From NCBI RefSeq assembly GCF_020177375.1, contig NZ_JAIWHV010000017.1:1-64000 (forward strand): 64,000 nt of DNA. The letters are read 5' to 3'. How positions within the stretch are numbered: the first letter of the stretch is position 1; the number at the start of each line of letters is the position of its first letter. Of this stretch, positions 34,436 through 43,841 are shown one piece after another. A program made the translations under genes and the position numbers. This DNA is from Saliphagus infecundisoli. Lineage in GTDB: Archaea; Halobacteriota; Halobacteria; Halobacteriales; Natrialbaceae. The notes beneath the pieces are model-generated. The model saw only the letters and a list, made by a program, of their open reading frames with translations, did not search any database and was not told the DNA's origin.

Positions 34436-35019
34436 GTTCCCGGCGTCCGTACGTCGAGAGCCCGGTGATCATGGCGACGGTCCGGCTGGTCGCCCCCTTC
34501 GTCCTCACGTACGGGATCTTCGTCACCCTCCACGGCGCGTCCTCGCCCGGCGGAGGGTTCCAGGGCGGCGTGATCGCCGCCGCGGTGATCATCATGCTTT
34601 CGTTTGCCTACGGGATCGACCTCACCTGGGAGTGGATCGACAAACGGGTCCTCGTGGGCCTCGTCGGCGGCGGCGTCGCCCTCTTCGGCGCGATCGCCCT
34701 CGGCGCCGTCCTCTTCGGGGGCCAATTCCTCGAGGTCGGCGTCTACCCGATTCCCGAGCCCGACAAGTACGGGATCGAACTCGTCGAGGTCGGCATCGGG
34801 ATGACCGTCGCCGGCGTCGTCACGAGCCTCTTCTTTACGCTCGCCCGGGGGGCGATGCCCCCCGTCGGCGAGGACGGCGAGAGCGGCCGGGACGACGAGG
34901 GCACCGCAGCGACCGACGGCGGGACCTTCTCCTCAGAGGCCCCCGGTAGCGAGGAGACCGGCGGCGATGGGCCCGTCCGCGACGGGCCCGACGCACCCGA
35001 AGGGGGTGACCGGGCGTGA
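34432..35019 (+). CDS. mnhB: Mrp antiporter subunit B (MnhB)
   Basis: 195 residues. Helices include VRLVAPFVLTYGIFVTLHGA, and SSPGGGFQGGVIAAAVIIML is the MrpB signature HxxPGGGFxGG. Two further helices follow, then an acidic Gly/Ser-rich tail (~145-195) not found in bacterial MrpB, a typical haloarchaeal extension. Overlaps the DUF4040 gene (ATGA). Confidence 0.9.
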   Translation: MSSRRPYVESPVIMATVRLVAPFVLTYGIFVTLHGASSPGGGFQGGVIAAAVIIMLSFAYGIDLTWEWIDKRVLVGLVGGGVALFGAIALGAVLFGGQFLEVGVYPIPEPDKYGIELVEVGIGMTVAGVVTSLFFTLARGAMPPVGEDGESGRDDEGTAATDGGTFSSEAPGSEETGGDGPVRDGPDAPEGGDRA

Positions 35020-35375
35020 TCGAGGCGCTGTTCGCCCGGTACAACTACGTCGTCTTCGCGCTCCTGCTTGGAATCGGGCTCTACATCGTCATCGACGACG
35101 AGAACCTCGTCAAGAAGGTGATCGGCCTCAACGTCTTCCAGACGGGGATCTTCCTCTTTTTCATCACGGTCGCCGTCCAGGACGGCGCCGAGCCCGCGGT
35201 CACCAGCACCGGGGAGGGCACGTTCGTCAACCCCCTCCCCCACGTGTTGATCCTGACCGCCATCGTCGTCGGCGTCAGCCTCACCGCGCTGGCGCTGGCG
35301 CTCGTCGTCCGGATCCACGAGGAGTACGGCAGCATCCGCGAGGACGTCGTCGTGGAGGTGCTCGAGCGTGATTGA
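35016..35375 (+). CDS. mnhC: Mrp antiporter subunit C (MnhC, NuoK-like)
   Basis: 119 residues, three helices: YVVFALLLGIGLYIVIDDEN, KKVIGLNVFQTGIFLFFITV (the GLNxxQ motif of MrpC) and PHVLILTAIVVGVSLTALAL (the NuoK-like PLPHALVLTAIVV motif). It pairs with subunit D in the antiporter core. Confidence 0.92.
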   Translation: MIEALFARYNYVVFALLLGIGLYIVIDDENLVKKVIGLNVFQTGIFLFFITVAVQDGAEPAVTSTGEGTFVNPLPHVLILTAIVVGVSLTALALALVVRIHEEYGSIREDVVVEVLERD

Positions 35376-36930
35376 GCCTGCCGTCGGGATCGAGTTGGCC
35401 TCGATCCTGGTGGTCGTCGTCCCGATCCTCGCAGCGGTGATCCCGATCGCGTTCGGCCGGCTCTCGGAGTGGGTCGGCGTCGGGACCGCCCTCGCCGCGA
35501 CGGCGGTCCAGGCCGTTCTCGCCGGGGTCCTCGCCTGGACGACCCTCTCGGACGGCGAGGAGATCGTCACCGAGATCGGCGGCTACGGCCCCTCCCAGGG
35601 CGGGATCGCGCTCGTCGTCGACGGGATGTCGGCGCTCGTGGTCGCCCTGATCGGCGTCGCCGGCCTCGCCGTCGCCGTCGCGAGCCTCGACGACCGGCGC
35701 CGGGACACCTTCTATAGCCTCTATCTCCTCCTGGTCGCGGGGCTCGCTGGGGTCTGTGTCACCGGCGACGTCTTCAACCTCTACGTCTTCCTCGAGATCA
35801 GCGGCCTGGCGGCCTACGCCCTGATCGCCAGCGACGGGACCGGGCGATCGGCGCTCGCGGCCCTGAAGTACCTCATCATGGGGACCGTCGGCGCCTCCCT
35901 GTACCTGATCGGGGTCGGCTACGCCTACGTCTCGACGGGCTATCTCAACATGCGCGACCTCGCGCCCGCGCTGGCCGAAGCCGGCTACACCGACCCGCTC
36001 GTGCTTGCGGCGTTCGCGTTCGTGGCCGCCGGCCTCGCGATCAAGATCGCGCTCTTTCCGGTCCACACCTGGCAGCCCGACGCCTACACGACGGCGCCCG
36101 ACCGGGTGACGGCGCTGATCGCCGCGCTGGTCTCGACGACCGCGGCCTACGCGCTCGCCCGCCTCTCGCTTACGGTCTTCACCGTCGAGTTCTTCGCGGC
36201 GAACCCGGTCGTCCAGCAGGTCCTGCTGGCGGTCGCCGCCACGAGCGTCGTCGCCGGCAGCCTGCTCGCGGTGCTCCAGAGCCGGGTCAAGCGGATGCTC
36301 GCGTACTCCTCGGTCTCCCAGTTCGGCCTCGTCGTCGTCGGGATCGCCCTCCTCGAAGGGCCGGCGCTCGTCGGCGCCGTCGTCCACCTGATCGGTCACG
36401 CGATCGTCAAGGGCGGGCTCTTCCTCGGCGTCGCGGCCTTTGCGGGCGCCTACGGGGTCACCACCGTCGAGGAGTACGATGGGCTCGGCGAGCGCGCACC
36501 GTACGCAAGCGCCGCCTTCGCGGTCCTCGCGCTCGCGCTCGTGGGCGTCCCGCCGACGGTCGGCTTCGTCGGCAAGCTCTACGTCGCCATCGGCGCCGTC
36601 GAGGCCGGCGCGTGGCCGCTCGTCGCCGTCATCGTCGCGAGCACGGTACTCACGCTGGGTTACGTCCTGCGCCTGCTCGAACGGATCTACTTCACCGACC
36701 CCGCTCCCGATCGAGCCGCCCGGGCCGCCGCCGACGGTGGCCCCGGAGGCGGTTCCGAGGGCGGGCCCGTCGGCCTGTCCGGCCGCCCGGTCTCCCGCCG
36801 GCGGTCGGCCGGCCGGGCGATCGTCGCCGTTACCGTCGCCGCGGCGATCGCCGCGGTCGTCCTCGGCTTCGCCGGCGCCGGCATCGAATCGCTTCTCGAA
36901 CCCACCGTCTCCACCCTACTCGATAACTGA
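35368..36930 (+). CDS. mnhD: Mrp antiporter subunit D (NuoN/NuoM-like)
   Basis: 520 residues, about fourteen helices of the proton-conducting membrane transporter family (Proton_antipo_M). Key elements are VFNLYVFLEISGLAAYALIA (conserved Glu in TM5), AGLAIKIALFPVHTWQPDAY (Lys and His) and VHLIGHAIVKGGLFLGVAAF (TM10-like Lys). The C-terminus has a Gly/Arg-rich loop (~453-478) before the last helix. It overlaps subunit C by eight bases. Confidence 0.92.
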   Translation: MIEPAVGIELASILVVVVPILAAVIPIAFGRLSEWVGVGTALAATAVQAVLAGVLAWTTLSDGEEIVTEIGGYGPSQGGIALVVDGMSALVVALIGVAGLAVAVASLDDRRRDTFYSLYLLLVAGLAGVCVTGDVFNLYVFLEISGLAAYALIASDGTGRSALAALKYLIMGTVGASLYLIGVGYAYVSTGYLNMRDLAPALAEAGYTDPLVLAAFAFVAAGLAIKIALFPVHTWQPDAYTTAPDRVTALIAALVSTTAAYALARLSLTVFTVEFFAANPVVQQVLLAVAATSVVAGSLLAVLQSRVKRMLAYSSVSQFGLVVVGIALLEGPALVGAVVHLIGHAIVKGGLFLGVAAFAGAYGVTTVEEYDGLGERAPYASAAFAVLALALVGVPPTVGFVGKLYVAIGAVEAGAWPLVAVIVASTVLTLGYVLRLLERIYFTDPAPDRAARAAADGGPGGGSEGGPVGLSGRPVSRRRSAGRAIVAVTVAAAIAAVVLGFAGAGIESLLEPTVSTLLDN

Positions 36931-38645
36931 TGGACTCAGTCGCCTCCCTCCGACCGTTGCTCGCCGTCTCGCTCCCGGCCATGGCCGTCCTCCTGGTGCT
37001 GGCCTCGCGGGGCCGGCCGAACCTCCGGGAGGGCTGGACCTTCCTCGCCGCGATCGCGACCTTCCTTACCGTCGCGAGCATGGTCCCCGGCGCGCTCTCC
37101 GAGACCGTCTACGTCACCGACCTCGGAACGTACGCCACGGGTCTCGAGTTCGCGCTCCGGGCAGACCCTCTGGGGGTTCTCTTCGGCACCCTCGCGGGCT
37201 TTCTCTGGATCGTCACGAGCAGCTACAGCGTCGGCTACATGCGCGGGCTCAATGAGCACGATCAGACGCGCTACTTCGCGGCGTTCGCGGCGAGCATCGC
37301 GACCGCGATGGGCGTCGCCTTCGCCGCGAACCTCCTCACCCTGTTCGTCTTCTACGAGTTGCTCTCGGTGGCGACCTACCCGCTGGTCGCCCACGACGAG
37401 TCCGAGGAGGCCATCTGGGCCGGCCGGAAGTACCTGATCTACACCTTCGGCGGCGGGGTCGCGATCCTCGCGGGAACGCTCATCGTCCTCTCGCTTTCGG
37501 GGACGACCGCCTTTACCCCCGGCGGGATCGCGGGGCTCGCGACGAGCGATCCGACCCTCGCGCGGGTCGCCTTCGCCCTGCTCGTCGCCGGCTTCGGCGT
37601 GAAGGCCGCGCTCATGCCGTTTCACTCCTGGCTGCCCGACGCGATGGTCGCGCCGACGCCCGTCTCCGCGCTGCTCCACGCCGTCGCGGTCGTCAAGAGC
37701 GGCGTCTTCGCCATCGCGCGGGTCGTCCTCGACGTCTTCGGGCCCGAGGCAGTCGCCGACCTCGGCGTCGGGATCCCGCTGGCGGCCGTCGCGGCCGTCA
37801 CCCTACTCGTCGCGAGCGTCATCGCGCTCAGACAGGACCACCTCAAGCGCCGTCTGGCGTACTCGACGGTCTCACAGCTCTCCTACATCGTCCTCGGGCT
37901 CGGACTGTTCCACGAGTACGCGCTGGTCGGCGCGCTCTTGCACATCCCCGCCCACGCGTTCATGAAGATCACCCTCTTCTTCTGTGCGGGCGCGGTCCAC
38001 GTCGAGACCCACACCGACTACATCAGCGAGATGGGCGGCATCGGCCGGCGGATGCCTCTGACGATGGGCGCCTTTACCGTCGCCGCCGCCGGGATGGCGG
38101 GCATGCCCCTGCTTGCGGGCTTCGTCAGCAAGTGGTTCCTCGTCGTCGGCAGCGTCTCGATCGACGCCTACGCCTTCGCGGCCGTCCTGCTGCTCTCGGG
38201 GATCCTGAATATCGGCTACTACTGGCCGGTCGTCTCCCAGGCGTTCTTCGAGGGGGCCGACCCCGATCCCAAACCGCTGCTCGAGTACCCTGCCGGCGGC
38301 TCGCCGAGAGGGGGCCGAGCCGGGAGCGAGGCCAGGGCGGTCCCCAACGGAGGGTCGCCCGCCGCCGACTTCTACGCCCGCGAGGACGACCGCACGGACG
38401 CCGAGGAGCCGGCGGGCTCCCACGGCGCCCACACCGAAACCGGCGATCACGGCGGCCACGCCGCCACTGACCACGCCGCCGGCTGGGAGCGCCGGAGCCC
38501 GCTCACCGAGAGCACCTGGTTCATGCTCGGGCCGATCGTCGTCGCCGCCGTCGGCGCCGTCGCCCTTGGGCTGGTTCCCGACCGGCTCGTCTTCCTGGAT
38601 CTGATCCAGTTGATCGTCGAGAACGCGATGGGGGTGAGCCTCTGA
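36930..38645 (+). CDS. NuoL-like antiporter subunit (MrpA N-terminal-type)
   Basis: 571 residues. Conserved sites: LLTLFVFYELLSVATYPLVA (Glu), GFGVKAALMPFHSWLPDAMV (Lys, His) and LLHIPAHAFMKITLFFCAGA. GVAFAANLLTLF and the length fit the NuoL/MrpA core without the long C-terminal arm. A His-rich insert near residues 495-525 (HGAHTETGDHGGHAATDHAA) precedes the last helix. It is the second of three antiporter-like proteins in the operon; which carries Na+ and which H+ cannot be read. Confidence 0.88.
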   Translation: MDSVASLRPLLAVSLPAMAVLLVLASRGRPNLREGWTFLAAIATFLTVASMVPGALSETVYVTDLGTYATGLEFALRADPLGVLFGTLAGFLWIVTSSYSVGYMRGLNEHDQTRYFAAFAASIATAMGVAFAANLLTLFVFYELLSVATYPLVAHDESEEAIWAGRKYLIYTFGGGVAILAGTLIVLSLSGTTAFTPGGIAGLATSDPTLARVAFALLVAGFGVKAALMPFHSWLPDAMVAPTPVSALLHAVAVVKSGVFAIARVVLDVFGPEAVADLGVGIPLAAVAAVTLLVASVIALRQDHLKRRLAYSTVSQLSYIVLGLGLFHEYALVGALLHIPAHAFMKITLFFCAGAVHVETHTDYISEMGGIGRRMPLTMGAFTVAAAGMAGMPLLAGFVSKWFLVVGSVSIDAYAFAAVLLLSGILNIGYYWPVVSQAFFEGADPDPKPLLEYPAGGSPRGGRAGSEARAVPNGGSPAADFYAREDDRTDAEEPAGSHGAHTETGDHGGHAATDHAAGWERRSPLTESTWFMLGPIVVAAVGAVALGLVPDRLVFLDLIQLIVENAMGVSL

Positions 38646-40378
38646 TGGATCCCTTCGTGATCCCGCCGGTCCTGATCGTCCTCGCCGTGCTGGCGGTCCT
38701 GGCGATCCGCCCGCGGCTTATCCACCCGGCGGGGCTGCTCGCGGTCGGGCTCGCATTCGTCTACGCCGCCGTCGTTCCCGACGGCTACGAGCTGTCGGCG
38801 ACCGCCTTCGGCCAGTTCGAAGTCCTGCTGGTCTCGGTCGATCCCGTCTCGCGGCTGATGGGGCTGATCTTCGGGTTCATCGGCGTCATCGCCGTCCTCT
38901 ACTCGTGGTCGACCGACGCCGACCCGGTCCAGACCGGCTACGCGCTGGCCTACGTCGCCTCGAGCCTCGGCGCCGTCTTCGCGGGCGACTGGCTCACGCT
39001 CGTCTTCTGCTGGGAGCTGATGGCGGTGACGAGCACCCTCCTGGTGTGGCACCACGGCGGGGTCGCGGTCCGGGCCGGGCTCCGGTACGCGATCCTCCAC
39101 GGAATCGGCGGCAGCGTGCTGATCGCGGCGGTCGTCTGGCACTACGCCGCGGCCGGTTCGTTCCTGATCACCGACGCCGGAATCGAGGGGACGGTCGCCT
39201 CGGTCCTGGCGGCGCTCGGAATCGGCGTCAACGTCGCCTTCGTCGGCCTCCACGCCTGGCTTCCCGACACCTACCCCCGCCCCCACGTCGCCGCGAGCGT
39301 CTTCCTCTGTGTCTTTACGACCAAGACCGGCGTCTACGGGCTCTACCGTGCGTTCCCCGACGGCCATCTCTGGATCGCCTACATGGGCGGCGCGATGGCG
39401 GTCGTCGGCGTCACCCTCGCCTTGTTACAGAACGACATGCGCCGGCTGCTCTCCTATCACATCCAGTCCCAGGTCGGCTACATGGTCGCGGGCGTCGGCA
39501 TCGGCACCGAACTCGCCGCCTCCGGGGCCTTTGCCCACGTCTTCAACCACATCCTCTACAAGGCCCTACTCTTCATGACCGTCGGCGTCGTCATCTACCG
39601 GACCGGCGCTGAGAGCCTCAAACGGGTCCATGGGATGGCCCGGGCGATGCCGGTCACGTTCGTCGCCTTCACGATCGCGGCGCTCTCGATCGCCGGCTTC
39701 CCGGGCTTCAACGGCTTCGTTAGCAAGGGGATCGTCATCGCCGAGGCCCACCACTACGCCGAGTACGAGCCGCTGTGGTACATGCTCCTGATCGGCGGCG
39801 TCGGCACGTTCATGTCATTTCTCAAACTCGGCTACTACGTCTTCTTCTACGACGACCGGACCCACGACGTCGAGCGCGCGACCATCGGCCAGTCGGTCGC
39901 GATGGGATCGGTCGCCGTCCTCTGTGTCTTCTACGGCCTGTTCCCCGACCAACTGTTCGCGATCCTTCCCAACCGGGCCGTGGTCTCCGAGTTCCACGTC
40001 TTCACCGTGGGCCACCTCCAGGAGGGTCTCGGGCTCGCGCTCGGCGGCGTGATCGGCTTCGCGCTCGTCAAGAACCCGCTCTCGCGGGCGCCGAAGCTCC
40101 CCGACATCGACCTGGCGTACAACCCGGTGTCGATCGGGCTCATGCGGGGGCTCCTTCGGGGCGTCAACGACGGCATCGGCGTCCTCGACCGGGGCTCCTC
40201 CCGGGCCGTCCTCGGCAGCCTGCGGACGGTGACGACGGTCTCGACGGCGGCCGGCGAGGGTCGCCGACGCCCGACCGAGCGCGCGCTGTCGGCGGTCCTG
40301 ACGCGACGAGCGGGAATCGGGATCGGCGTCTTCCTCGTGTTGCTGGCGACGACGGTCGCGCTCTTGGTGTCGCTGTAG
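38645..40378 (+). CDS. NuoM-like antiporter subunit, third in the operon
   Basis: 577 residues. LTLVFCWELMAVTSTLLVWH (Glu), GVNVAFVGLHAWLPDTYPRP (His/Pro motif) and HVFNHILYKALLFMTVGVVI (Lys) are the family's functional sites. A final hydrophobic helix follows a ~75-residue polar tail (PKLPDIDLAYNPVSIG...). It shares one base with the preceding gene and ends the operon. Three paralogous channels in one operon resemble the triple antiporter modules of complex I-type machines rather than two-channel bacterial Mrp. Confidence 0.88.
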   Translation: MDPFVIPPVLIVLAVLAVLAIRPRLIHPAGLLAVGLAFVYAAVVPDGYELSATAFGQFEVLLVSVDPVSRLMGLIFGFIGVIAVLYSWSTDADPVQTGYALAYVASSLGAVFAGDWLTLVFCWELMAVTSTLLVWHHGGVAVRAGLRYAILHGIGGSVLIAAVVWHYAAAGSFLITDAGIEGTVASVLAALGIGVNVAFVGLHAWLPDTYPRPHVAASVFLCVFTTKTGVYGLYRAFPDGHLWIAYMGGAMAVVGVTLALLQNDMRRLLSYHIQSQVGYMVAGVGIGTELAASGAFAHVFNHILYKALLFMTVGVVIYRTGAESLKRVHGMARAMPVTFVAFTIAALSIAGFPGFNGFVSKGIVIAEAHHYAEYEPLWYMLLIGGVGTFMSFLKLGYYVFFYDDRTHDVERATIGQSVAMGSVAVLCVFYGLFPDQLFAILPNRAVVSEFHVFTVGHLQEGLGLALGGVIGFALVKNPLSRAPKLPDIDLAYNPVSIGLMRGLLRGVNDGIGVLDRGSSRAVLGSLRTVTTVSTAAGEGRRRPTERALSAVLTRRAGIGIGVFLVLLATTVALLVSL

Positions 40379-40553
40379 GCGCTGTACGGCGACGCTACTG
40401 GCACATAGGTCGACGTTACGACTCCGCAGGCCGCGGCTTACAAAACCGCTCTCCCCGGTGGGGACGGTCGATGAACGCACGCGCCCCGCCCCTGAGTCGG
40501 ACGTGGACGGCGACCGACCCGAAGAGAGTTCCCGGAACCCGCCCCGGTCGCTG

Positions 40554-41537
40554 ATGTATCGCGATCACACCGTCGCCGTCGTCGTCCCGGCGTACGACGA
40601 GGAGGGGTTCGTCGGGGAGGTACTCGACACCGTTCCGGGTTTCGTCGACCGGATCTACGCCGTCGACGACCGCTCGACGGACGGCACCTGGGCCGAGATC
40701 GAACGCCACGCCGGCCGCCGGGCGCTCGCGGGGCCGGCCTCGAGCGCCGACGGCGAGGGACGGATCGTCTCGATCCGCCACGACCGGAACCGGGGCGTCG
40801 GGGCCGCGATCGCTACCGGCTACGAGCGTGCCCTGGAGGAGGGGATCGACGTCGTCGCCGTGATGGCCGGCGACGGCCAGATGGACCCCGAGCACCTCGA
40901 TCGGCTCCTCGATCCGATCGTCGAGGACCGGGCGGGCTACGCCAAGGGGAATCGCCTGGGCGGACGGACCGACCTCCGGGAGATGTCGGGCTGGCGGCTG
41001 TTCGGGAACGCCCTGCTGACGGGTCTGACGCGGGTCGCAAGCGGCTACTGGGGGATGGCCGACCCCCAGAACGGCTACACCGCGATCTCGCGGGCTGCCC
41101 TGGAGGACCTCGCGCTCGACGACCTCTACGAGGGCTACGGCTTCACGAACGACGTCCTCGTCGCGCTCAACGCCCGCGGGGTACAGGTCGCCGACGTCGC
41201 GATGCCCGCGCGGTACGGCGAGGAGGAGAGCGGCATCGTCTACCGATCGTTCGTCCCCGGGCTCTCCCGGCTGCTCCTCCGGGCGTTCGTCCGCCGGCTC
41301 CGCAGCGGGGACTCCAGCCGTCCGCCGGTCGGCGCGCTCGTCGCCGTCGGCGCGCTCGGGCTGGCGGCCGGGTTCGCGGGCTCGCTCTTGGAGAGTATCG
41401 CCGCGCTTCGTGGGCGATCGCCGGCCGGGCGCCGACGGCCCGCGATCCTCCTCGCGGTCGTGGGCGCCTGGAGCCTGCTGGCCGGACTCGTTCTCGATCG
41501 CCGGGACAACCGGGGAACGGTGGTGTCGGTCCGATGA
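40554..41537 (+). CDS. GT2-family glycosyltransferase
   Basis: 327 residues from the ATG at 40554; a GTG at 40458 would add 32 unstructured residues. VAVVVPAYDEEGFVGEVLDT, IYAVDDRSTDGTWAEI (DD motif) and VDVVAVMAGDGQMDPEHLDR (DGQM acidic site) form the GT-A domain; TAISRAALEDLALDDLYEGY follows, and two hydrophobic helices close the protein (~277-296 and ~305-325). Architecture matches dolichol-phosphate glycosyltransferases. It overlaps the DUF354 gene as ATGA, so the two act together, probably in surface glycan assembly. Confidence 0.85.
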   Translation: MYRDHTVAVVVPAYDEEGFVGEVLDTVPGFVDRIYAVDDRSTDGTWAEIERHAGRRALAGPASSADGEGRIVSIRHDRNRGVGAAIATGYERALEEGIDVVAVMAGDGQMDPEHLDRLLDPIVEDRAGYAKGNRLGGRTDLREMSGWRLFGNALLTGLTRVASGYWGMADPQNGYTAISRAALEDLALDDLYEGYGFTNDVLVALNARGVQVADVAMPARYGEEESGIVYRSFVPGLSRLLLRAFVRRLRSGDSSRPPVGALVAVGALGLAAGFAGSLLESIAALRGRSPAGRRRPAILLAVVGAWSLLAGLVLDRRDNRGTVVSVR

Positions 41538-42607
41538 AGGTCGTCCTCACGATCCAGCATCCCGCCCACGTCCATTTCTTCAGGCACGCGATCGGAGAAC
41601 TCGAGGCCGGCGACGACGAGGTGTTCGTCTTTGCCCGCGAAAACGACCTCGCGGTGCCCCTGCTCGAGCGCTACGGGATCGCCCACGAGGTCCTCGCGGG
41701 TCCGCCCTCCTCGATGGCGGGCCTCGCGGCCGTCCAGGCGACGTACGAACTCCGCCTGCTCCGGCGGGCGCGGGCGATCGAACCTGACGTCATGGCCGCC
41801 ATCGGCGGGGTCGCGGTCGCCCACGTCGCCCCGCTCGTCGGGGCCCGCAGCGTCGTCTTCGTCGACAATGAGGGCGTCGCCTCCCACCGGCTCATGGCTC
41901 CCTTCGCCGACGTGATCTGTACGCCACGGCGGTTCGAGGGCGACTTCGGCGAGAAACACCGCCGCTACGACGGCTACCACGAACTCGCCTACCTCCATCC
42001 CGATCGGTTCGAGCCCGACCCCGACGCGCTCCGGGAACGAGGCGTCGAGCCCGACGACCGCTACTTCCTCCTGCGATTCCGTCGGTGGGACGCGCTCCAC
42101 GACGTCGGCGAGGCCGGCCTCTCGCGGGCGGGAAAGCGCCGGCTCGTCTCGGAGCTCGCCGACCGCGGCACGGTCTACATCACGAGCACCGACCCCCTTC
42201 CGGACGCGTTCGAGCCCTACCGGCTCCCGGTCGCCCCCGAACGGATCCACGACCTGCTGTACTACGCCGACCTCTATGCGGGGGACTCAGCGACGATGGC
42301 AACCGAGGCCGCGGTTCTGGGCACCCCCGCGGTCCGGGTCCAGTCGTTCGCCGGGCGCGACCGGGACATGAGCAACTTCCGGGAGCTTGCAGGCTACGGG
42401 CTCCTCCGCTCGACGCCCGACGAGGACCGCGCGATCGACTCGGCGCTCGCGCTGGCCGACGCCCCGCCGGGCCGACAGTCCGCCCGCCGCGACCGCCTCC
42501 TCGCCGAGAAGATCGACGTCACGGAGTTTCTCGTCTCCCTCCTGCGTGCCCAGAATCGGAGCGGAGACGGGAGAAGCAGCCACCCCCGACCGCGGATCCG
42601 CCGGTAA
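41534..42607 (+). CDS. DUF354 protein, GT-B-like
   Basis: 357 residues. VVLTIQHPAHVHFFRHAIGE, DVMAAIGGVAVAHVAPLVGA, VDNEGVASHRLMAPFAD, and late GDSATMATEAAVLGTPAVRV and SFAGRDRDMSNFRELAGYGL are the DUF354 signatures. The fold is GT-B-like, similar to UDP-GlcNAc 2-epimerase/MurG. Archaeal DUF354 genes stand in polysaccharide loci; the activity is not established. Translationally coupled to the GT2 gene. Confidence 0.82.
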   Translation: MKVVLTIQHPAHVHFFRHAIGELEAGDDEVFVFARENDLAVPLLERYGIAHEVLAGPPSSMAGLAAVQATYELRLLRRARAIEPDVMAAIGGVAVAHVAPLVGARSVVFVDNEGVASHRLMAPFADVICTPRRFEGDFGEKHRRYDGYHELAYLHPDRFEPDPDALRERGVEPDDRYFLLRFRRWDALHDVGEAGLSRAGKRRLVSELADRGTVYITSTDPLPDAFEPYRLPVAPERIHDLLYYADLYAGDSATMATEAAVLGTPAVRVQSFAGRDRDMSNFRELAGYGLLRSTPDEDRAIDSALALADAPPGRQSARRDRLLAEKIDVTEFLVSLLRAQNRSGDGRSSHPRPRIRR

Positions 42608-42982
42608 CGCGCTCTAAGTGCTCCGTCGATCCACTCGACCTCTCGTCGGACGACGTCCGACTCCGGCTTCGCCACCCTCGGCACGTGATCGCCGGACGAG
42701 CTCCGGCCGTCCTGAGTCCCATGATATCAGATCAGATATCCATATTTGAAACGGACTAATTGATATTTCGGATATGATAAATAACTCGGTCAAAGACGTT
42801 TCGTGAACTGAAACGGAACTATACCCCCGTTCGGCTCGACTCGATCGTTATCTCTCGACGGAGGGTGTATTGGAGTAATAACGTTTATCTTATCATTTTG
42901 TCGTTCAGTCAAAGAACGAATATGGCTAGTACGAACGGCGGGCATCGGAACCTTTAGGGCGTTCACTCTCCGCGAGCCGGAT
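42608..42982. other. AT-rich intergenic region with short repeats
   Basis: 375 bases. The stretch ~42720-42925 is far AT-richer than its surroundings. It has GATATC twice with six bases between (42723-42740), ATGATAA (42774-42780) opposite TTATCAT (42890-42896), and GTCAAAGACG (42789-42798) repeated as GTCAAAGAACG (42908-42918). A TATA-like CCTTTAGGG at 42951 lies about 28 bases before the aldo/keto reductase. No gene seen. Confidence 0.5.
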
Positions 42983-43798
42983 ATGTCAGGACGCATGCCC
43001 CGGATCGGGCTCGGGACGTACTCCGACGACGACCGACACCGGTGGGCCGACCGGGTCGAGACCGCCCTCGAGCTCGGCTATCGCCACGTCGATACGGCAC
43101 AGGTCTACGGAAACGAGGAGTACGTCGGCGAGGGGCTTGCGGCTTCGGACGTCCCCCGCCAGGAGGTCTTCCTCGCGACGAAGACCGTCCACGTCGACGT
43201 CCCCGGCCCCGACCGGTCGGATCTCACCGACGCCATCGAGGGCTGTCTCGACCGACTCGGGACGGACTACCTCGACTTGCTGTACGTCCACTGGCCCGCG
43301 GGCGTCTACGATCCCGAGACGACTCTGGAGGTCTACCAAGAGTTCTACGACGACGGCGTCGTCGGACATATCGGCGTCTCGAACTTCGAGCCCGAGAACC
43401 TCGACAGGGCCCGTGAGATCCTCGACGCGCCGATCTTCGCCAACCAGGTCGAGTGTCACCCCCTGTGCCCCCAGGACGAACTTCGGGCGTACGCCCGCGA
43501 GGACGACCACTGGCTGGTGGCCTACTGTCCGCTCGCCCGCGGCGAGGTCTTCGACCGCCCCGAGATCCGGGCGGTCGCCGACCGCCACGACGCCTCGCCG
43601 GCCCAGGTGAGCCTCGCGTGGCTGCTCTCGAAGGAAAACGTCGCGGTCATCCCCAAGGCAAGCAGCGAGGAACACATGCGCGACAACTTCGCGGCCTGCG
43701 AACTCGTCGAGGACCTCACCGAGGAGGACATCGAGCGGATCGACGCTATCGACGACCGAACGCGCCTGATCGACCGGGAGTACGCCCCCTGGAACTAA
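42983..43798 (+). CDS. Aldo/keto reductase
   Basis: 271 residues. LGTYSDDDRHRWADRV, ALELGYRHVDTAQVYGNEEY (catalytic Asp and Tyr), VFLATKTVHVD (catalytic Lys), DLLYVHWPAGVYDPET (His), HIGVSNFEPENL and VAVIPKASSEEHMRDNFAAC give the complete AKR tetrad and NADP-binding C-terminus. Such enzymes reduce aldehydes and ketones; no substrate can be assigned. The leaderless promoter begins at ~42951. Confidence 0.92.
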   Translation: MSGRMPRIGLGTYSDDDRHRWADRVETALELGYRHVDTAQVYGNEEYVGEGLAASDVPRQEVFLATKTVHVDVPGPDRSDLTDAIEGCLDRLGTDYLDLLYVHWPAGVYDPETTLEVYQEFYDDGVVGHIGVSNFEPENLDRAREILDAPIFANQVECHPLCPQDELRAYAREDDHWLVAYCPLARGEVFDRPEIRAVADRHDASPAQVSLAWLLSKENVAVIPKASSEEHMRDNFAACELVEDLTEEDIERIDAIDDRTRLIDREYAPWN

Positions 43799-43841
43799 CC
43801 GTTCCGGCCGGCTCGAGTCGAGGGCGGCGACCGGGAACCGA

